DNA of 64,000 bases from Sphingomonas glaciei (GCF_023380025.1 NZ_CP097253.1:2203001-2267000), one strand, 5' to 3'; shown: positions 1-8,893, counted from the first letter of the stretch. Numbers and translations are program-made. The notes: generated by a model not told the origin, from the sequence alone.

Positions 1-2172
1 CACCGCCGGGCGCGTCGCCGCGGCCGTCAGCGGGCTCGCCGCGCGCCACGATCCGAACGCCTGCTGGGCCAACTGCTTCGCCTGCGACGGGGACAGGTCG
101 CCGCTCAGCACCAGCACGCTCTTGTCGGGGCGAAGCGACTGGGCGGCCGCGGCCACCACGTCGGGCCGGGCGATCGCCTTCAGCGATTCGGGCGTGCCCC
201 CGGCGGGCGAGCCGTAGGCGCCATTGCCGAAGATCGCGCGGCCGGCGGCCAGCCGCGACAGCGCGCCCGGGTCCTGCAGCGCCAGCGCGGCTTCGTCGAT
301 CGCCTGGCCGCGCGCCCGCTCGACTTCATCGGGGGCAAAGGCGGCGTTGGCTGCGACGTCGGCCATGATGCCCAGTGCCGCGGGCAGGTTGGCGCTGCGC
401 ACCGTCAGGCTGAGGTCCAGGCCCTCGTTGGTGGCCCCAGCGCCGAGCCCTGCGCCCAGCGCCTCGACCGCCGCGGCGATCTGCTCCGCGCTGCGGGTCG
501 CGGTGCCCTTGGTCAACAGGTTAGCGGCAAGCCGGTTGAGCCCGGCCTTGCCTTCGGGATCGGCAGTGCTTCCGCCCAGCGCAATCAGGCTGGCGCTGAC
601 CAGCGGCAGGTTGGTGCGCGGCACGGTGATCACGGTCAGCCCGTTGGCCAGCCGCGCGGTGACCGGCTGCGGCACGTTGACCGCGACCGGTGCGGCGGGC
701 TCGGGCGGGCGGATCCGCTCGGCCTCGCTGGCGGGCTGGACGATCTTGATCCCGGCCGGGGCGGAGAGCGGGGTGGTCACCACGCTCGGGGCCAGAGCGA
801 TCCTGTCGCCGCTGCTCGCCGTCGCGCCGCTCGCGGCGGGCAGGTAGCGGATGGTGACCGCGGTATTGAGGTCGAGATACTTCTTCGCCACCCGCTGGAC
901 GTCGGCGGGAGTGACCCGCGCCAGCGCGGCGAGGCGCTTGTCGGCGGCGCGGGGATCGCCCTCGATGATCACCCCGGTGGCGAGGAGGTCGCCCTTGCCC
1001 TCGACCGTCTCGCGTTCCTTGAGCGCGCTGGTCAGAAGCTCGTTGCGCGCTTCGGTCAGCTCGGCAGCGGTGACCGGCTCGCGCGCCATCCGCGACAGCT
1101 CGGCCCGCAGCGCGGTCTCGACCTCGGGCACGGCCTTGCCGCCCGCCAGGATCGCATAGGGAGCGAACAGGCCGGTGCCCTGCTTGTCGTCGATATAGAC
1201 CGCCGCATCGGTCGCCAGGCGGGTGCGGATCAGCGCCTTGTTGAGGCGGCTGCTCTCGCCGCTCGCGAGCACTGCCTGCAGCAGTTCCACCGCGGGCATG
1301 TCGGGCGATTTGGCGGGCGGCAGAAGGAAGCTCATCACCAGCGCCGGAAGCGGGGTGTTGGGCTCGGTCACCGTGTAGCTGCGCGCGGCGGTGCGGGCCG
1401 GCTCGACCATGGTCACGCGCGGAATCGCCCCGGCCGGACGCTTGATCGGCGCGAAATAGCTGTCGACCCAGCGGTTGAGGTCGGCGGGATCGAAATTGCC
1501 GCTGACCACCAGCACCGCATTGTCGGGCCGATAATAGGTCGCGTGAAAGGCGCGGACGTCGTCGATGGTCGCGGCGTCCAGCTCCTCGATGCTGCCGATG
1601 CCTGGCCGGGCATAGGGGTGCCGCTGGTAGCTGGTCATCGGAATATAATGCTGGAACAGCTTGCCATAGGGCCGCGCCAGGCCGGTCCGCAGCTCCTCCT
1701 TCACCACGTCGCGTTCGGGTTTGAAGTTGGCGTCGTCGACCACCAGGCTGCCCATCCGGTCGGCCTCGGCCCACAGCAGCCGCTGGAGGTGATTGGCCGG
1801 CACCGTCTCGTAATAATTGGTATAATCGTCCGCGGTGCTGGCGTTGTTGAACCCGCCGACGTCCTCGGTCATCCGGTCCATCTGTTCGGGCACCATGTTG
1901 CGGGTGGCCTTGAACATCAGATGCTCGAACAGGTGCGCGAAGCCTGACCGCCCGCGCGGATCGTCCTTGGAGCCGACATCGTACCACACCTGGACCGACA
2001 CGTTCGGGCTGGCCGTGTCGCGCAGCGCATAGACCCTGAGGCCGTTGGCCAGTTTGCGCTCGGTATAGTTGAGCTGCGGAATGGCGGCGGCGGTCTGGGC
2101 CGCGGCAGGCAGCGAGGGGAGGGCAGTTCCGGCGAGCAGAAGGGCGGCGAGCAGGCGGGTGGGCTGAAGCAA
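1..2172 (-). CDS. M16 family zinc peptidase, secreted, two-repeat type (C-terminus beyond window)
   Basis: This is an insulinase/pitrilysin-type metallopeptidase, expected to act in the periplasm or cell envelope on peptides. The first ~25 residues form a signal peptide (MLQPTRLLAALLL..., Ala-rich cleavage region). The inverted zinc motif HLFEH lies at residues 80-84 and the third ligand Glu in ERDVVKEE is about 76 residues later, as the family requires. A second M16 domain starts near residue 470 and runs off the window edge, so only 724 residues are visible; two-domain relatives are usually 900-970. I place the start at TTG 2172, behind a GGAG, because no in-frame ATG gives a signal peptide. 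It is divergent from the DHH/uvsE pair. Confidence 0.88.
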   Translation of the reverse strand, partial: MLQPTRLLAALLLAGTALPSLPAAAQTAAAIPQLNYTERKLANGLRVYALRDTASPNVSVQVWYDVGSKDDPRGRSGFAHLFEHLMFKATRNMVPEQMDRMTEDVGGFNNASTADDYTNYYETVPANHLQRLLWAEADRMGSLVVDDANFKPERDVVKEELRTGLARPYGKLFQHYIPMTSYQRHPYARPGIGSIEELDAATIDDVRAFHATYYRPDNAVLVVSGNFDPADLNRWVDSYFAPIKRPAGAIPRVTMVEPARTAARSYTVTEPNTPLPALVMSFLLPPAKSPDMPAVELLQAVLASGESSRLNKALIRTRLATDAAVYIDDKQGTGLFAPYAILAGGKAVPEVETALRAELSRMAREPVTAAELTEARNELLTSALKERETVEGKGDLLATGVIIEGDPRAADKRLAALARVTPADVQRVAKKYLDLNTAVTIRYLPAASGATASSGDRIALAPSVVTTPLSAPAGIKIVQPASEAERIRPPEPAAPVAVNVPQPVTARLANGLTVITVPRTNLPLVSASLIALGGSTADPEGKAGLNRLAANLLTKGTATRSAEQIAAAVEALGAGLGAGATNEGLDLSLTVRSANLPAALGIMADVAANAAFAPDEVERARGQAIDEAALALQDPGALSRLAAGRAIFGNGAYGSPAGGTPESLKAIARPDVVAAAAQSLRPDKSVLVLSGDLSPSQAKQLAQQAFGSWRAASPLTAAATRPAV

Positions 2173-2316
2173 GACACGGTCTCCGGTGACGAGTTGAATG
2201 GACGGTGCGGCGGCGGTCTGACGGCGTCAAGCAACGCTTCGACGAGCGTAGGGCAGGGGTATACGGCCAAGGGTCCAGCGGACGGAGCCGACCGCGGCCC
2301 GACTCGTTCCCTCTTC

Positions 2317-3336
2317 ATGACGCAAGGCCCCCAGCCGACCCGAGAACGCTTCCGGCAGTGGCTGGACGGCGTGCCGGGCCCACCCCTGATCCTCGGCCAT
2401 TTCGACGCCGACGGGCTGTCCGCCGTGGCGATCCTCGCGCGCTCGATTCGGGGCTCCGAGGTGCGGCTGGTCGGCAAGGGCGAGACGCCGTGGACCGACG
2501 CGGTGCGCGCCGAACTGGAGCAGCGCCGCCCGCCGGCGATCATCGCCACCGACCTCGGCGTGCGCGAAGGCGAGATCCTGCCGGGCACGCCGACCTGTCT
2601 GCTCGACCATCACGTGCCGACCGGAACGCCAGGCGACGCGCTGGTGCTGAGCGGCAATGGTGACGATCCCGAGCCTACCTCCGCGCTGCTCGCCTTCTGG
2701 ACCTTAGGCAGCCCCGACGATTTGCTGTGGCTGGCGGCCATGGGCCTGATCGGCGACATGGCCGAGGACAAGGGCTTTGCGGAGATGGCCGCGGCCCAGG
2801 CGCGCTACGGCAAGACCGCGCTGCGCAACGCGGTCAGCCTGGTCAACGCGCCGCGTCGCACCGCCTCGGCCGACGCCAGCCCTGCGCTGTCGCTGCTGAT
2901 GAAGTGCGACAGCCCCAAGGAACTGCTGTCGGGCGCCCACCCCGAAACCGGTTTGCTGCTCGCCGCCAAGGAAGAGGTAAAGGCCGCGATGGAGGTCGCC
3001 CGCCGGGTCGCGCCCAAGGTTCGCGGGGAGGTGGCGCTGATCCCACTCGATTCGCCCTGCCAGGTCCACCCGCTGATCGCCCAGCAATGGCGCACCCGGC
3101 TGCGCGACAAGGTCGTGATCGCCGCCAACAAGGCCTACCGCCCCGGCTGGGTCCACTTCGCCGCCCGCACCGGCGCCGGGCACGATCTCATCCGCTTCTT
3201 CGCCGACCGCCGCCCGGATGGCGTCGGCACCGAATACGGCAGCGGCCACAAGGCCGCGAGCGGCGGGGCGCTGCGGATCCCCGACTGGAACCGCTTCGTT
3301 GCGGAACTTGGCTTTCCCGAGGAGCAGATCGCTTGA
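2317..3336 (+). CDS. DHH/DHHA1 family phosphoesterase (RecJ/NrnA-like)
   Basis: This is a 339-residue phosphoesterase of the DHH superfamily, whose members hydrolyse phosphodiester bonds in single-stranded DNA, nanoRNA or cyclic dinucleotides with Mn2+. Motif I (GHFDADGLSA) is near residue 27 and the name-giving DHH (CLLDHHVP) near residue 97. A DHHA1-like substrate-binding end carries GSGHKAASGG near residue 310. It lacks the OB-fold and extra domains of full-length RecJ, so the substrate cannot be read from sequence. I chose ATG 2317 over the longer frame because the added residues are low-complexity. Its TGA overlaps the TTG start of uvsE, so the two are translationally coupled. Confidence 0.85.
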   Translation: MTQGPQPTRERFRQWLDGVPGPPLILGHFDADGLSAVAILARSIRGSEVRLVGKGETPWTDAVRAELEQRRPPAIIATDLGVREGEILPGTPTCLLDHHVPTGTPGDALVLSGNGDDPEPTSALLAFWTLGSPDDLLWLAAMGLIGDMAEDKGFAEMAAAQARYGKTALRNAVSLVNAPRRTASADASPALSLLMKCDSPKELLSGAHPETGLLLAAKEEVKAAMEVARRVAPKVRGEVALIPLDSPCQVHPLIAQQWRTRLRDKVVIAANKAYRPGWVHFAARTGAGHDLIRFFADRRPDGVGTEYGSGHKAASGGALRIPDWNRFVAELGFPEEQIA

Positions 3337-4493
3337 CCACCGACCCCACTCGTCCCCTCCGCCTCGGCTTCCCGGTCAAGGTGATGGGCGTCCCCGGCCT
3401 CAAGTCGAGCGACACCCGCCGCTGGCAGAAGGACCCGCATCTCAAGTGCAGCCTCGAGCATCTCGACCACGTCCTCGACTATCTCAAGAAGGTCGAGATC
3501 GACATGTACCGCTTGAGCTCGGACATCGCCCCCTACGCGACCCATCCCGACATGCCGCAATTCCACAAGATGGTGGAGGAAAGCGACGCCGAGCTCGCCG
3601 CTTTCGGCAGGAAGGCGCGCGAGCTCGACATTCGCCTTTCCTTCCACCCCTCGCAATATGTGCTGCTCAACAGCCCCAATCCCGAGCTGACCCGCAAGTC
3701 GATCTGGGACCTCGCCAGCCAGGCCGAAATGCTCGACCGGATGGGCTGTGGTCCCGAGGCGGTTCTGGTGACGCATGTCGGCGGGGTCTATGACGACCGC
3801 GAGGCGGCGCGGGCTCGCTGGCTCGACGGTTATGCCCAATGCCCCGAGCATGTGCAGCGCCGGCTGGTGCTCGAGAATGACGACATCCGCTTTTCCGCCG
3901 CCGATGTGCTGTGGATTACCGAGCGCTGCGGCGTCCGCTGCGTGTTCGACTATCAGCATTTCTGGTGCCTCAACCCCGAACGGCTCGACATGCGCGCCAC
4001 GTTCGAAAAATTCCTCGCCACCTGGCCCGACGGCGTGCGCCCCAAGATGCACTTCTCCTCGCCCCGCACTGAACTGCGCGAAGTGAAGCGAAAGATCACC
4101 CCCAAGCAGCGCGAGGCGGCGATGGCGGGCAAGACGTTAAGGTCGAGGGAACTGACCCGCGCCCCGGTCAAGGCCACCGCCCGGGTCAAGACCGTACTCC
4201 TGCCGCCGATCTGGACCGGGCACAGCGACTTCACCAACCCGTTCGAATTTGCGACCTTCATGCGGACCATGGAGGGCCTCGAATTCGACGTGATGATGGA
4301 GGGCAAGGCCAAGGACGTCTCGATCATCAAACTTCGTCCCGACCTCCTCCGCTTCGCCCCCGACGTCGCTGCGCGGTTCGGCATCCTGCCGTCCGATGCC
4401 GAGGAGATGGCGGCCGCCGAAATGGCGCTGGAGGAGGGCGTCGGCGCCGAGACGGAGCAGGACGTGGACGAGGGCGTCCTCGTCGAAGCCTGA
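3333..4493 (+). CDS. uvsE: UV damage endonuclease UvsE (UVDE)
   Basis: UVDE-family enzymes nick DNA 5' of cyclobutane dimers, 6-4 photoproducts and some other lesions, starting an alternative excision repair route. The 386-residue product has the TIM-barrel metal-binding signatures: RLGFPVKVMG at the N-terminus, YRLSSDIAPYATHP, LSFHPSQYV, VTHVGG, LENDD, and the CVFDYQHFWC/KMHFSS segments that supply His, Asp and Glu ligands. The start is TTG 3333, preceded by GAGGAG at about 3319 and overlapping the TGA of the DHH gene by three bases. The tail beyond residue ~300 is acidic and less conserved. It is followed by a tRNA gene on the other strand. Confidence 0.92.
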   Translation: MTTDPTRPLRLGFPVKVMGVPGLKSSDTRRWQKDPHLKCSLEHLDHVLDYLKKVEIDMYRLSSDIAPYATHPDMPQFHKMVEESDAELAAFGRKARELDIRLSFHPSQYVLLNSPNPELTRKSIWDLASQAEMLDRMGCGPEAVLVTHVGGVYDDREAARARWLDGYAQCPEHVQRRLVLENDDIRFSAADVLWITERCGVRCVFDYQHFWCLNPERLDMRATFEKFLATWPDGVRPKMHFSSPRTELREVKRKITPKQREAAMAGKTLRSRELTRAPVKATARVKTVLLPPIWTGHSDFTNPFEFATFMRTMEGLEFDVMMEGKAKDVSIIKLRPDLLRFAPDVAARFGILPSDAEEMAAAEMALEEGVGAETEQDVDEGVLVEA

Positions 4494-4517
4494 TCAGGGA
4501 TAAGAAGGGGAGGCGAG

Positions 4518-4593
4518 TGGTGCCCAGAGCCGGGATCGAACCAGCGACACTGCGATTTTCAGTCGCATGCTCTACCAACTGAGCTATCTGGGC
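4518..4593 (-). tRNA. tRNA-Phe (GAA)
   Basis: This is a 76-nt cloverleaf on the minus strand with encoded CCA. The 7-bp acceptor stem is GCCCAGA/TCTGGGC, the D-arm has AGCTCAGTTGGTAGAGC, the anticodon loop is CTGAAAA with anticodon GAA, and the T-arm contains GGTTCGATCC. It lies 44 bp downstream of yacG on the same strand and may be the last element of the infA-maf-RNase-yacG transcript. Confidence 0.97.
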
Positions 4594-4637
4594 CCACGAC
4601 ACTCGCGGGCAGGCCCGAAGGCCGTGCGAGCGGCTCC

Positions 4638-4814
4638 CTAACGGGCGCCTTCGTCGCTGTCCAGCCCGGGATCGGCCGGCGGACCCGGAATGCGATAGCC
4701 TTCGCCAAGCCATTGCAGCAGGTCGCGATCCTTGCAGCCGCGGCTGCAGAAGGGGGCGTGATCGACCGTCGCCGGCTTGGCGCACAGGGGGCAGGGTTTA
4801 AGCTTGGCTGGCAT
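4638..4814 (-). CDS. yacG: DNA gyrase inhibitor / zinc-binding protein YacG
   Basis: This 58-residue protein belongs to the YacG family; E. coli YacG binds zinc and inhibits DNA gyrase through GyrB. The four zinc-ligand cysteines are visible as CPLC (residues 8-11) and CSRGC (residues 24-28), followed by the family motif KDRDLLQWLGEGYRIPG. ATG 4814 gives the expected N-terminus MPAKLKPCPLC. Translation begins inside the last 17 bases of the upstream RNase E/G-like gene, implying coupling. An Asp/Glu-rich end is usual for the family. Confidence 0.93.
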   Translation of the reverse strand: MPAKLKPCPLCAKPATVDHAPFCSRGCKDRDLLQWLGEGYRIPGPPADPGLDSDEGAR

Positions 4815-5730
4815 GGCCGCCGGAGATGGCGAGGGCGGCGTCATCGCGCAAGGTGACGCTGCCGCCGACCTGCCGGCCGAGCTGCTCCAGCCAATCGGGC
4901 CGAAACGCGGCGGCGACCGCCGGGTGACAGGCGATCCGGACCGACCCGACCAGCCGCGCCGCTCGCCGAAGCAGCGCGCGTGCTTCAAAGCCCGGCCGGT
5001 CGGTGGCAAGCTCGAACAGGCTCGGGAAGCGGCGCGGACGGACGATCTGAAGGAAGCCGAAGCCGTTCACCGCGGTCCGCTCGAACGGCTTCTCCAGCCC
5101 CGCATCGACGATCTCGCCCAGCCGCTGCCGGATCTCGCGTCCCTGGACGGTTGGAAAGTCGATCCCGATCGATCCGCCGATCGCATGCCGCCGGATCGCG
5201 GCCGCCGCCGCCCTGGCCGCGGCCTGGGCAAGGTCGTCGGGACGGCCGACCCCATCGACATCGATCAGCGTCATCGCCGGGGTGACCGATACCCGCAGCG
5301 TCCCGCCCGGAAAGTTGATCAGGCCGCTACGGGCTTCCTCCAGCAGGTCGGACCAGCCCGCGCGTTCCAGGTCATCATCGGGCGCGGGAAAGGGGATCGG
5401 CTTGGCTTTGGGCGCCTTGCCGGTCGTGCCGGCTTCGACCACCCGGGCCAGCGGCCGCTTCCATGGCTCGGCGCCTGGGATGGGCTCGCGCGTGACCTCG
5501 ATCGAGGCAGTCGCTCCTTCGTGCAGACCGCCGGCACCACCCGGAAGGAGGAATTCGAACGAGCCGTCGCTGGCCAGCGCCTGCGGCCGCACCGCCTTGA
5601 TCCGGGCCTGGCGGATCTCACCCGCCGAGGGCGTGCCCTCGAGATGGATGCAGGCGTCGGTGATCTCGCCGTTCGCGATGCGCACGAAACGCTGCTCGCC
5701 GATGCCGTGCTCGGCGAGCCAGTCAGTCAC
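4798..5730 (-). CDS. short ribonuclease E/G-family protein
   Basis: This 310-residue protein aligns with the catalytic part of RNase E/G endoribonucleases, which cut single-stranded AU-rich RNA. Two metal-binding aspartates are recognisable in MTLIDVDG and GGSIGIDFPTV, and the segment between them matches the family's helix. It is much shorter than RNase G (~490) or RNase E: the N-terminal S1 region is reduced and the zinc-link CPxCxG is absent. I start it at GTG 5730, just after the maf stop, since the longer frame reads into the maf gene. Its end overlaps yacG. The family assignment is fairly secure from motifs and neighbourhood; activity is inferred. Confidence 0.8.
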   Translation of the reverse strand: MTDWLAEHGIGEQRFVRIANGEITDACIHLEGTPSAGEIRQARIKAVRPQALASDGSFEFLLPGGAGGLHEGATASIEVTREPIPGAEPWKRPLARVVEAGTTGKAPKAKPIPFPAPDDDLERAGWSDLLEEARSGLINFPGGTLRVSVTPAMTLIDVDGVGRPDDLAQAAARAAAAAIRRHAIGGSIGIDFPTVQGREIRQRLGEIVDAGLEKPFERTAVNGFGFLQIVRPRRFPSLFELATDRPGFEARALLRRAARLVGSVRIACHPAVAAAFRPDWLEQLGRQVGGSVTLRDDAALAISGGHASQA

Positions 5731-5738
5731 GGGGCCAC

Positions 5739-6311
5739 TCAGGCAAGCGGATAACCAACCGCCTTCAACAGGTGCCGCGTCTCGGCCAGCGGCAAGCCGA
5801 CGACGTTGGACCAGCTGCCCGCCAAGAATCGGACATAGACCTCGCCATAGCCCTGCAGCGCATAGCCGCCGGCCTTGCCGCGCCACTCGCCATGGCCGGC
5901 ATAATAGTCGACCTCTTGGGCTGACAAATTCTTCATCGCGATCACCGTCTCGACCAGCCGCGTGCGCAGCTTGTGCCCGGGAGCGGCCAGCGCGACCCCG
6001 GTCAGCACGGTGTGGCGGCGGCCAGACAGCAGCGCCATGCATTCGCGCAAGGTCGCCTCGTCCTCGACCTTGGGCAGGATCCGGCGCCCGACCGCAACCA
6101 CCGTGTCAGCGGCCAGCACCAGCGCGTCGGGCTCCAGCGCGGCGACCGCGGCCGCCTTTTCGCTCGCCAGTCGCAGCGCGTGCGGACGCGGCAACTCTCC
6201 CTTGGTGGGTTCCTCGTCGATGTCGGCGGGGCGGATCGCGTCCGGCGTCACCCCGATGCGGGCAAGCAGGTCGACCCGGCGCGGGCTCGCCGAGGCGAGG
6301 ACCAGGCGCAT
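5739..6311 (-). CDS. maf: Maf-family nucleoside triphosphate pyrophosphatase
   Basis: Maf proteins hydrolyse non-canonical or excess nucleoside triphosphates such as dTTP/UTP or modified bases to monophosphates, a house-cleaning role. The 190-residue product opens with the signature LVLASASPRRVDLL, has AADTVV near residue 68 with the catalytic Asp, and SGRRHTVLTG near residue 95, all in family order and at full length. The DTVV-type context and KAGGYALQG resemble the YhdE-like (dTTP/UTP) branch. It starts 10 bp after the infA stop and is followed by the RNase E/G-like gene, so it sits inside one leftward operon. Confidence 0.92.
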   Translation of the reverse strand: MRLVLASASPRRVDLLARIGVTPDAIRPADIDEEPTKGELPRPHALRLASEKAAAVAALEPDALVLAADTVVAVGRRILPKVEDEATLRECMALLSGRRHTVLTGVALAAPGHKLRTRLVETVIAMKNLSAQEVDYYAGHGEWRGKAGGYALQGYGEVYVRFLAGSWSNVVGLPLAETRHLLKAVGYPLA

Positions 6312-6321
6312 GGGGTGCGCC

Positions 6322-6573
6322 TTAGCCGTTGTAGCCCGGAGGCCCGGCGCGGCCCGGCATGAAGCGGTAGGTGATTCGCCCCTTGGTCAGGTCGTAGGGG
6401 GTCAGTTCGACCAGCACTTCGTCGCCGGTCAGCACGCGGATGCGGTTCTTGCGCATCTTGCCGGCGGTGTGCCCCAGGATTTCGTGGCCATTCTCGAGTT
6501 CGACGCGGAACATCGCATTGGGCAGCAGTTCGACCACCCGCCCACGCATCTCGAGAAGTTCTTCCTTGGCCAT
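6322..6573 (-). CDS. infA: translation initiation factor IF-1
   Basis: This is an S1/OB-fold protein that binds the ribosomal A site during initiation. The sequence [20 protein letters not shown] begins the canonical fold, and the ending [15 protein letters not shown] is the conserved tail of IF-1. At 83 residues it carries about 11 extra residues after the usual end at RITYR(F/K), here Gly/Pro-rich. It is the first gene of the leftward operon with maf, the RNase-like gene and yacG. Confidence 0.97.
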   Translation of the reverse strand: MAKEELLEMRGRVVELLPNAMFRVELENGHEILGHTAGKMRKNRIRVLTGDEVLVELTPYDLTKGRITYRFMPGRAGPPGYNG

Positions 6574-6660
6574 GCAAATCCTTTGAGATTGATTGATTGA
6601 TGTTTGGGCGCGCCATTAGCCGGGGGCGGCGCGAAAGTATAGCTGCGGAGGGCGTCAGGC

Positions 6661-6689
6661 TCCGTCGTCCCGGGCCTGACCCGGGATCC
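6661..6689. repeat. extragenic palindromic element, putative dispersed repeat
   Basis: In the 187-bp gap between infA and the CBS-domain gene, CCCGGG appears twice around a short spacer (CGTCCCGGGCCTGACCCGGG), forming a compact hairpin. A related string, GATCAAGTCCGGG, occurs at about 6735-6748 in opposite sense. Elements of this look are scattered between genes in many sphingomonad and caulobacter genomes. Only one clear copy is in the window, so dispersal elsewhere is inferred. Confidence 0.4.
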
Positions 6690-6760
6690 GCCTGCTTTTA
6701 ATTGGTCGACCAAAGGTAAGAAAGACACGCCGGCCGATCAAGTCCGGGCGGTGCGTCGAC

Positions 6761-8086
6761 CTACTCGGCGGCCTTTTCCCGGCGCGGCTTGCGGCTGACC
6801 AGCAGCTTGTCGATCTTGCGCCCGTCGAGGTCGATGATCTCGAACCGCCAGCCGTCATGATCGAACACTTCGCCGGTCTCGGGCAGGTGCTTGAGCACCG
6901 CCAGCGCGAACCCCGCAACGGTCGAGAAATCGCGTTCAATCGACAGGTTGATTCCTAGCCGGTCCTCGAGGCAATCGGCGGTGGCCGAGCCGCTGATGAG
7001 CCAGCTGCCGTCCTCGCGCTCGATCAAAGGCGGGTCGTCGTCCTCGACGTCGCTCGCGAACGCACCGGCCAGCGCGGCGAGGATCGAGCCCGGGGTGACG
7101 ATACCGTCGAGATGGCCATATTCGTCGTGGACCAGCGCCAGCGGCACTTCGGCCGAGCGCAGCACGCTCAGCGCATCCATTGCGTCCATCACGTCGGGAA
7201 TGACCGGCGCCTTGCGGGTCAGCGCGCGCAGGTCGAGCGGCCGGCCCTGCAGCATCGCGTCGAGCATGTCGCGGGTCTGGATCACCCCGACGATCGCCTC
7301 GATCGAGCCTTTGGCAACCGGCAGCCGACTATGCGGGGTGTCGGCCAGCGCTTCGCGGATCTGCTGGGGCGAACTGTCGATGTCGATCCAGTCGACCTCG
7401 GTGCGCGGGGTCATCACCTCGCGCACCGGGCGATCGGCCAGGCGGACGATGCCGCTGATGATCGCCCGCTCCGATTCCTCCAGCACCCCGGCGGTCTGCG
7501 CTTCGGCGACCACCAGGTGGAGTTCCTCGGCGGTGACGTGGTCGCGATTCTCGCGGTTGAGGCCGAGCAGCTTGAAGATGCCCGCGCTACTCTTGTCGAG
7601 CACCCACACGAACGGCGCGGTCAGCTTGCTAAGCCACAGCATCGGCCGGGCCATGATCACCGCGATCGGCTCGGGCGTGCGCAGCGCGAACTGCTTGGGC
7701 ACCAGTTCGCCGACCACCACCGAAGCGAAGGTGGTGAGCACGATCACCAGCCCGAACCCGACCGTGACCGAAGTTTCGGCATCGAGGCCGAGCCATTCCA
7801 GCCGCTGCGACACCGGAGTGCCGAGCCGGGAGCCCGACAGCGCACCGGTCAGGATCCCGATCAAGGTGATCCCGATCTGCACCGTCGACAGGAACCGGCC
7901 GGGGTCGGCGGCAAGCTTCAGCGCGATGCGCGCACCCCCGCTGCCGCCCTTGGCCAGCCCCTTGAGGCGGGCTTCGCGCGCGGACACGATTGCCAATTCA
8001 CTCATCGACATCACGCCGTTGAGTGCGATCAGCGCAAGGATCAGGACCAGGTCAAGCCAGGGAAAGGGGAGCAGGGTGCCGCTCAT
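6761..8086 (-). CDS. HlyC/CorC family membrane protein with DUF21, CBS pair and CorC_HlyC domains
   Basis: The 441-residue inner-membrane protein belongs to the CNNM/CorC family, implicated in Mg2+/Co2+ efflux or homeostasis; the name hemolysin is historical. The N-terminal DUF21 part (about residues 1-190) has three to four hydrophobic segments, starting LVLILALIALNGVMSMSELA and including SVVVGELVPKQFALR. Two CBS motifs follow (VREVMTPRTEVDWI near 215, then the second to about 335), and a C-terminal CorC_HlyC domain from ~350 ends GWRFEIIDLDGRKIDKLLV. The length is typical. It stands alone on the minus strand. The transported ion cannot be told from sequence. Confidence 0.88.
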   Translation of the reverse strand: MSGTLLPFPWLDLVLILALIALNGVMSMSELAIVSAREARLKGLAKGGSGGARIALKLAADPGRFLSTVQIGITLIGILTGALSGSRLGTPVSQRLEWLGLDAETSVTVGFGLVIVLTTFASVVVGELVPKQFALRTPEPIAVIMARPMLWLSKLTAPFVWVLDKSSAGIFKLLGLNRENRDHVTAEELHLVVAEAQTAGVLEESERAIISGIVRLADRPVREVMTPRTEVDWIDIDSSPQQIREALADTPHSRLPVAKGSIEAIVGVIQTRDMLDAMLQGRPLDLRALTRKAPVIPDVMDAMDALSVLRSAEVPLALVHDEYGHLDGIVTPGSILAALAGAFASDVEDDDPPLIEREDGSWLISGSATADCLEDRLGINLSIERDFSTVAGFALAVLKHLPETGEVFDHDGWRFEIIDLDGRKIDKLLVSRKPRREKAAE

Positions 8087-8224
8087 CGGAGGGTCAGCTT
8101 CTAGCCTTCAAGGGAGGGGAGCGGCAAGCGCGAGGATCGTTGTGGTGCTGGAACATTCCACAGCGGCCACCGGTTTCACGTGCCAGCATATTCTGCGTAT
8201 CAACAAGAGGGAGCGACCTTGAAC

Positions 8225-8893
8225 ATGACCAAGGGCAAGAAACTGACGATCGGCGTGATCGCCGCATCGCTGCTGACGACCACCGCCTGCACGACCAATC
8301 CCGAGACTGGCAACCGCCGGATCAGCCAAACCGGCCTCGGCGCCATCCTCGGCGCGGCCGGCGGCTATCTCCTCGGCGACATCGTCGGCGGGCGCAACAG
8401 CAGGACCGAGCAGATCATCGGCGCGGGCATCGGTGGCCTCGCGGGCGCCGCGGTCGGCCGTTACATGGACCAGCAGGAAGCCGAGCTTCGCCGCGAGACC
8501 GCCGGTACCGGCGTCGACGTCATCCGCCAGGGCGACGACCTCATCTTGCGTATGCCGAGCGGGATCACCTTCGCTTACAATCGTTACGACATCCAGCCGC
8601 AGTTCCAGTCGACCCTGAACGAGGTGGCGAGCACGCTGGCGCAGTACAACCAGAGCTACATCGACATCTACGGCCACACCGATTCGAGCGGATCGGACGC
8701 CTACAACCAGACCCTGTCCGAGCGCCGCGCCGACTCGGTCGCGAGCTACCTCGCCAGCCGCGGCGTGGTCCGCGCCCGCATGGCCACCCGCGGCTTCGGC
8801 GAATCGCAGCTGCTGGTGAATCCGGAAACGAACGAAGCGGACCGTGCGGCCAATCGCCGGGTCGAGATCAAGGTCGTTCCGCTGCGTCAGTAA
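8225..8893 (+). CDS. OmpA-family outer-membrane lipoprotein with glycine zipper
   Basis: The 222-residue protein has a signal sequence ending near LLTTTAC, a fair lipobox with Cys at about residue 20. A Gly-zipper hydrophobic segment follows (GAILGAAGGYLLGD and IIGAGIGGLAGAAVG). A C-terminal OmpA domain from about residue 110 includes DIYGHTDSSGSDAYN and ANRRVEI, the peptidoglycan-binding signature. The fold resembles YiaD/YfiB-type lipoproteins that tie the outer membrane to the wall. ATG 8225 and TTG 8219 are both possible behind GAGGGAG at 8207-8213. A hairpin terminator follows at 8917. Confidence 0.85.
   Translation: MTKGKKLTIGVIAASLLTTTACTTNPETGNRRISQTGLGAILGAAGGYLLGDIVGGRNSRTEQIIGAGIGGLAGAAVGRYMDQQEAELRRETAGTGVDVIRQGDDLILRMPSGITFAYNRYDIQPQFQSTLNEVASTLAQYNQSYIDIYGHTDSSGSDAYNQTLSERRADSVASYLASRGVVRARMATRGFGESQLLVNPETNEADRAANRRVEIKVVPLRQ

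Noticed and set aside
521..2230. 569-residue Arg-rich frame on the same strand as the M16 peptidase
   Set aside because: It is the M16 gene in a shifted frame; the true frame has the HLFEH zinc site.
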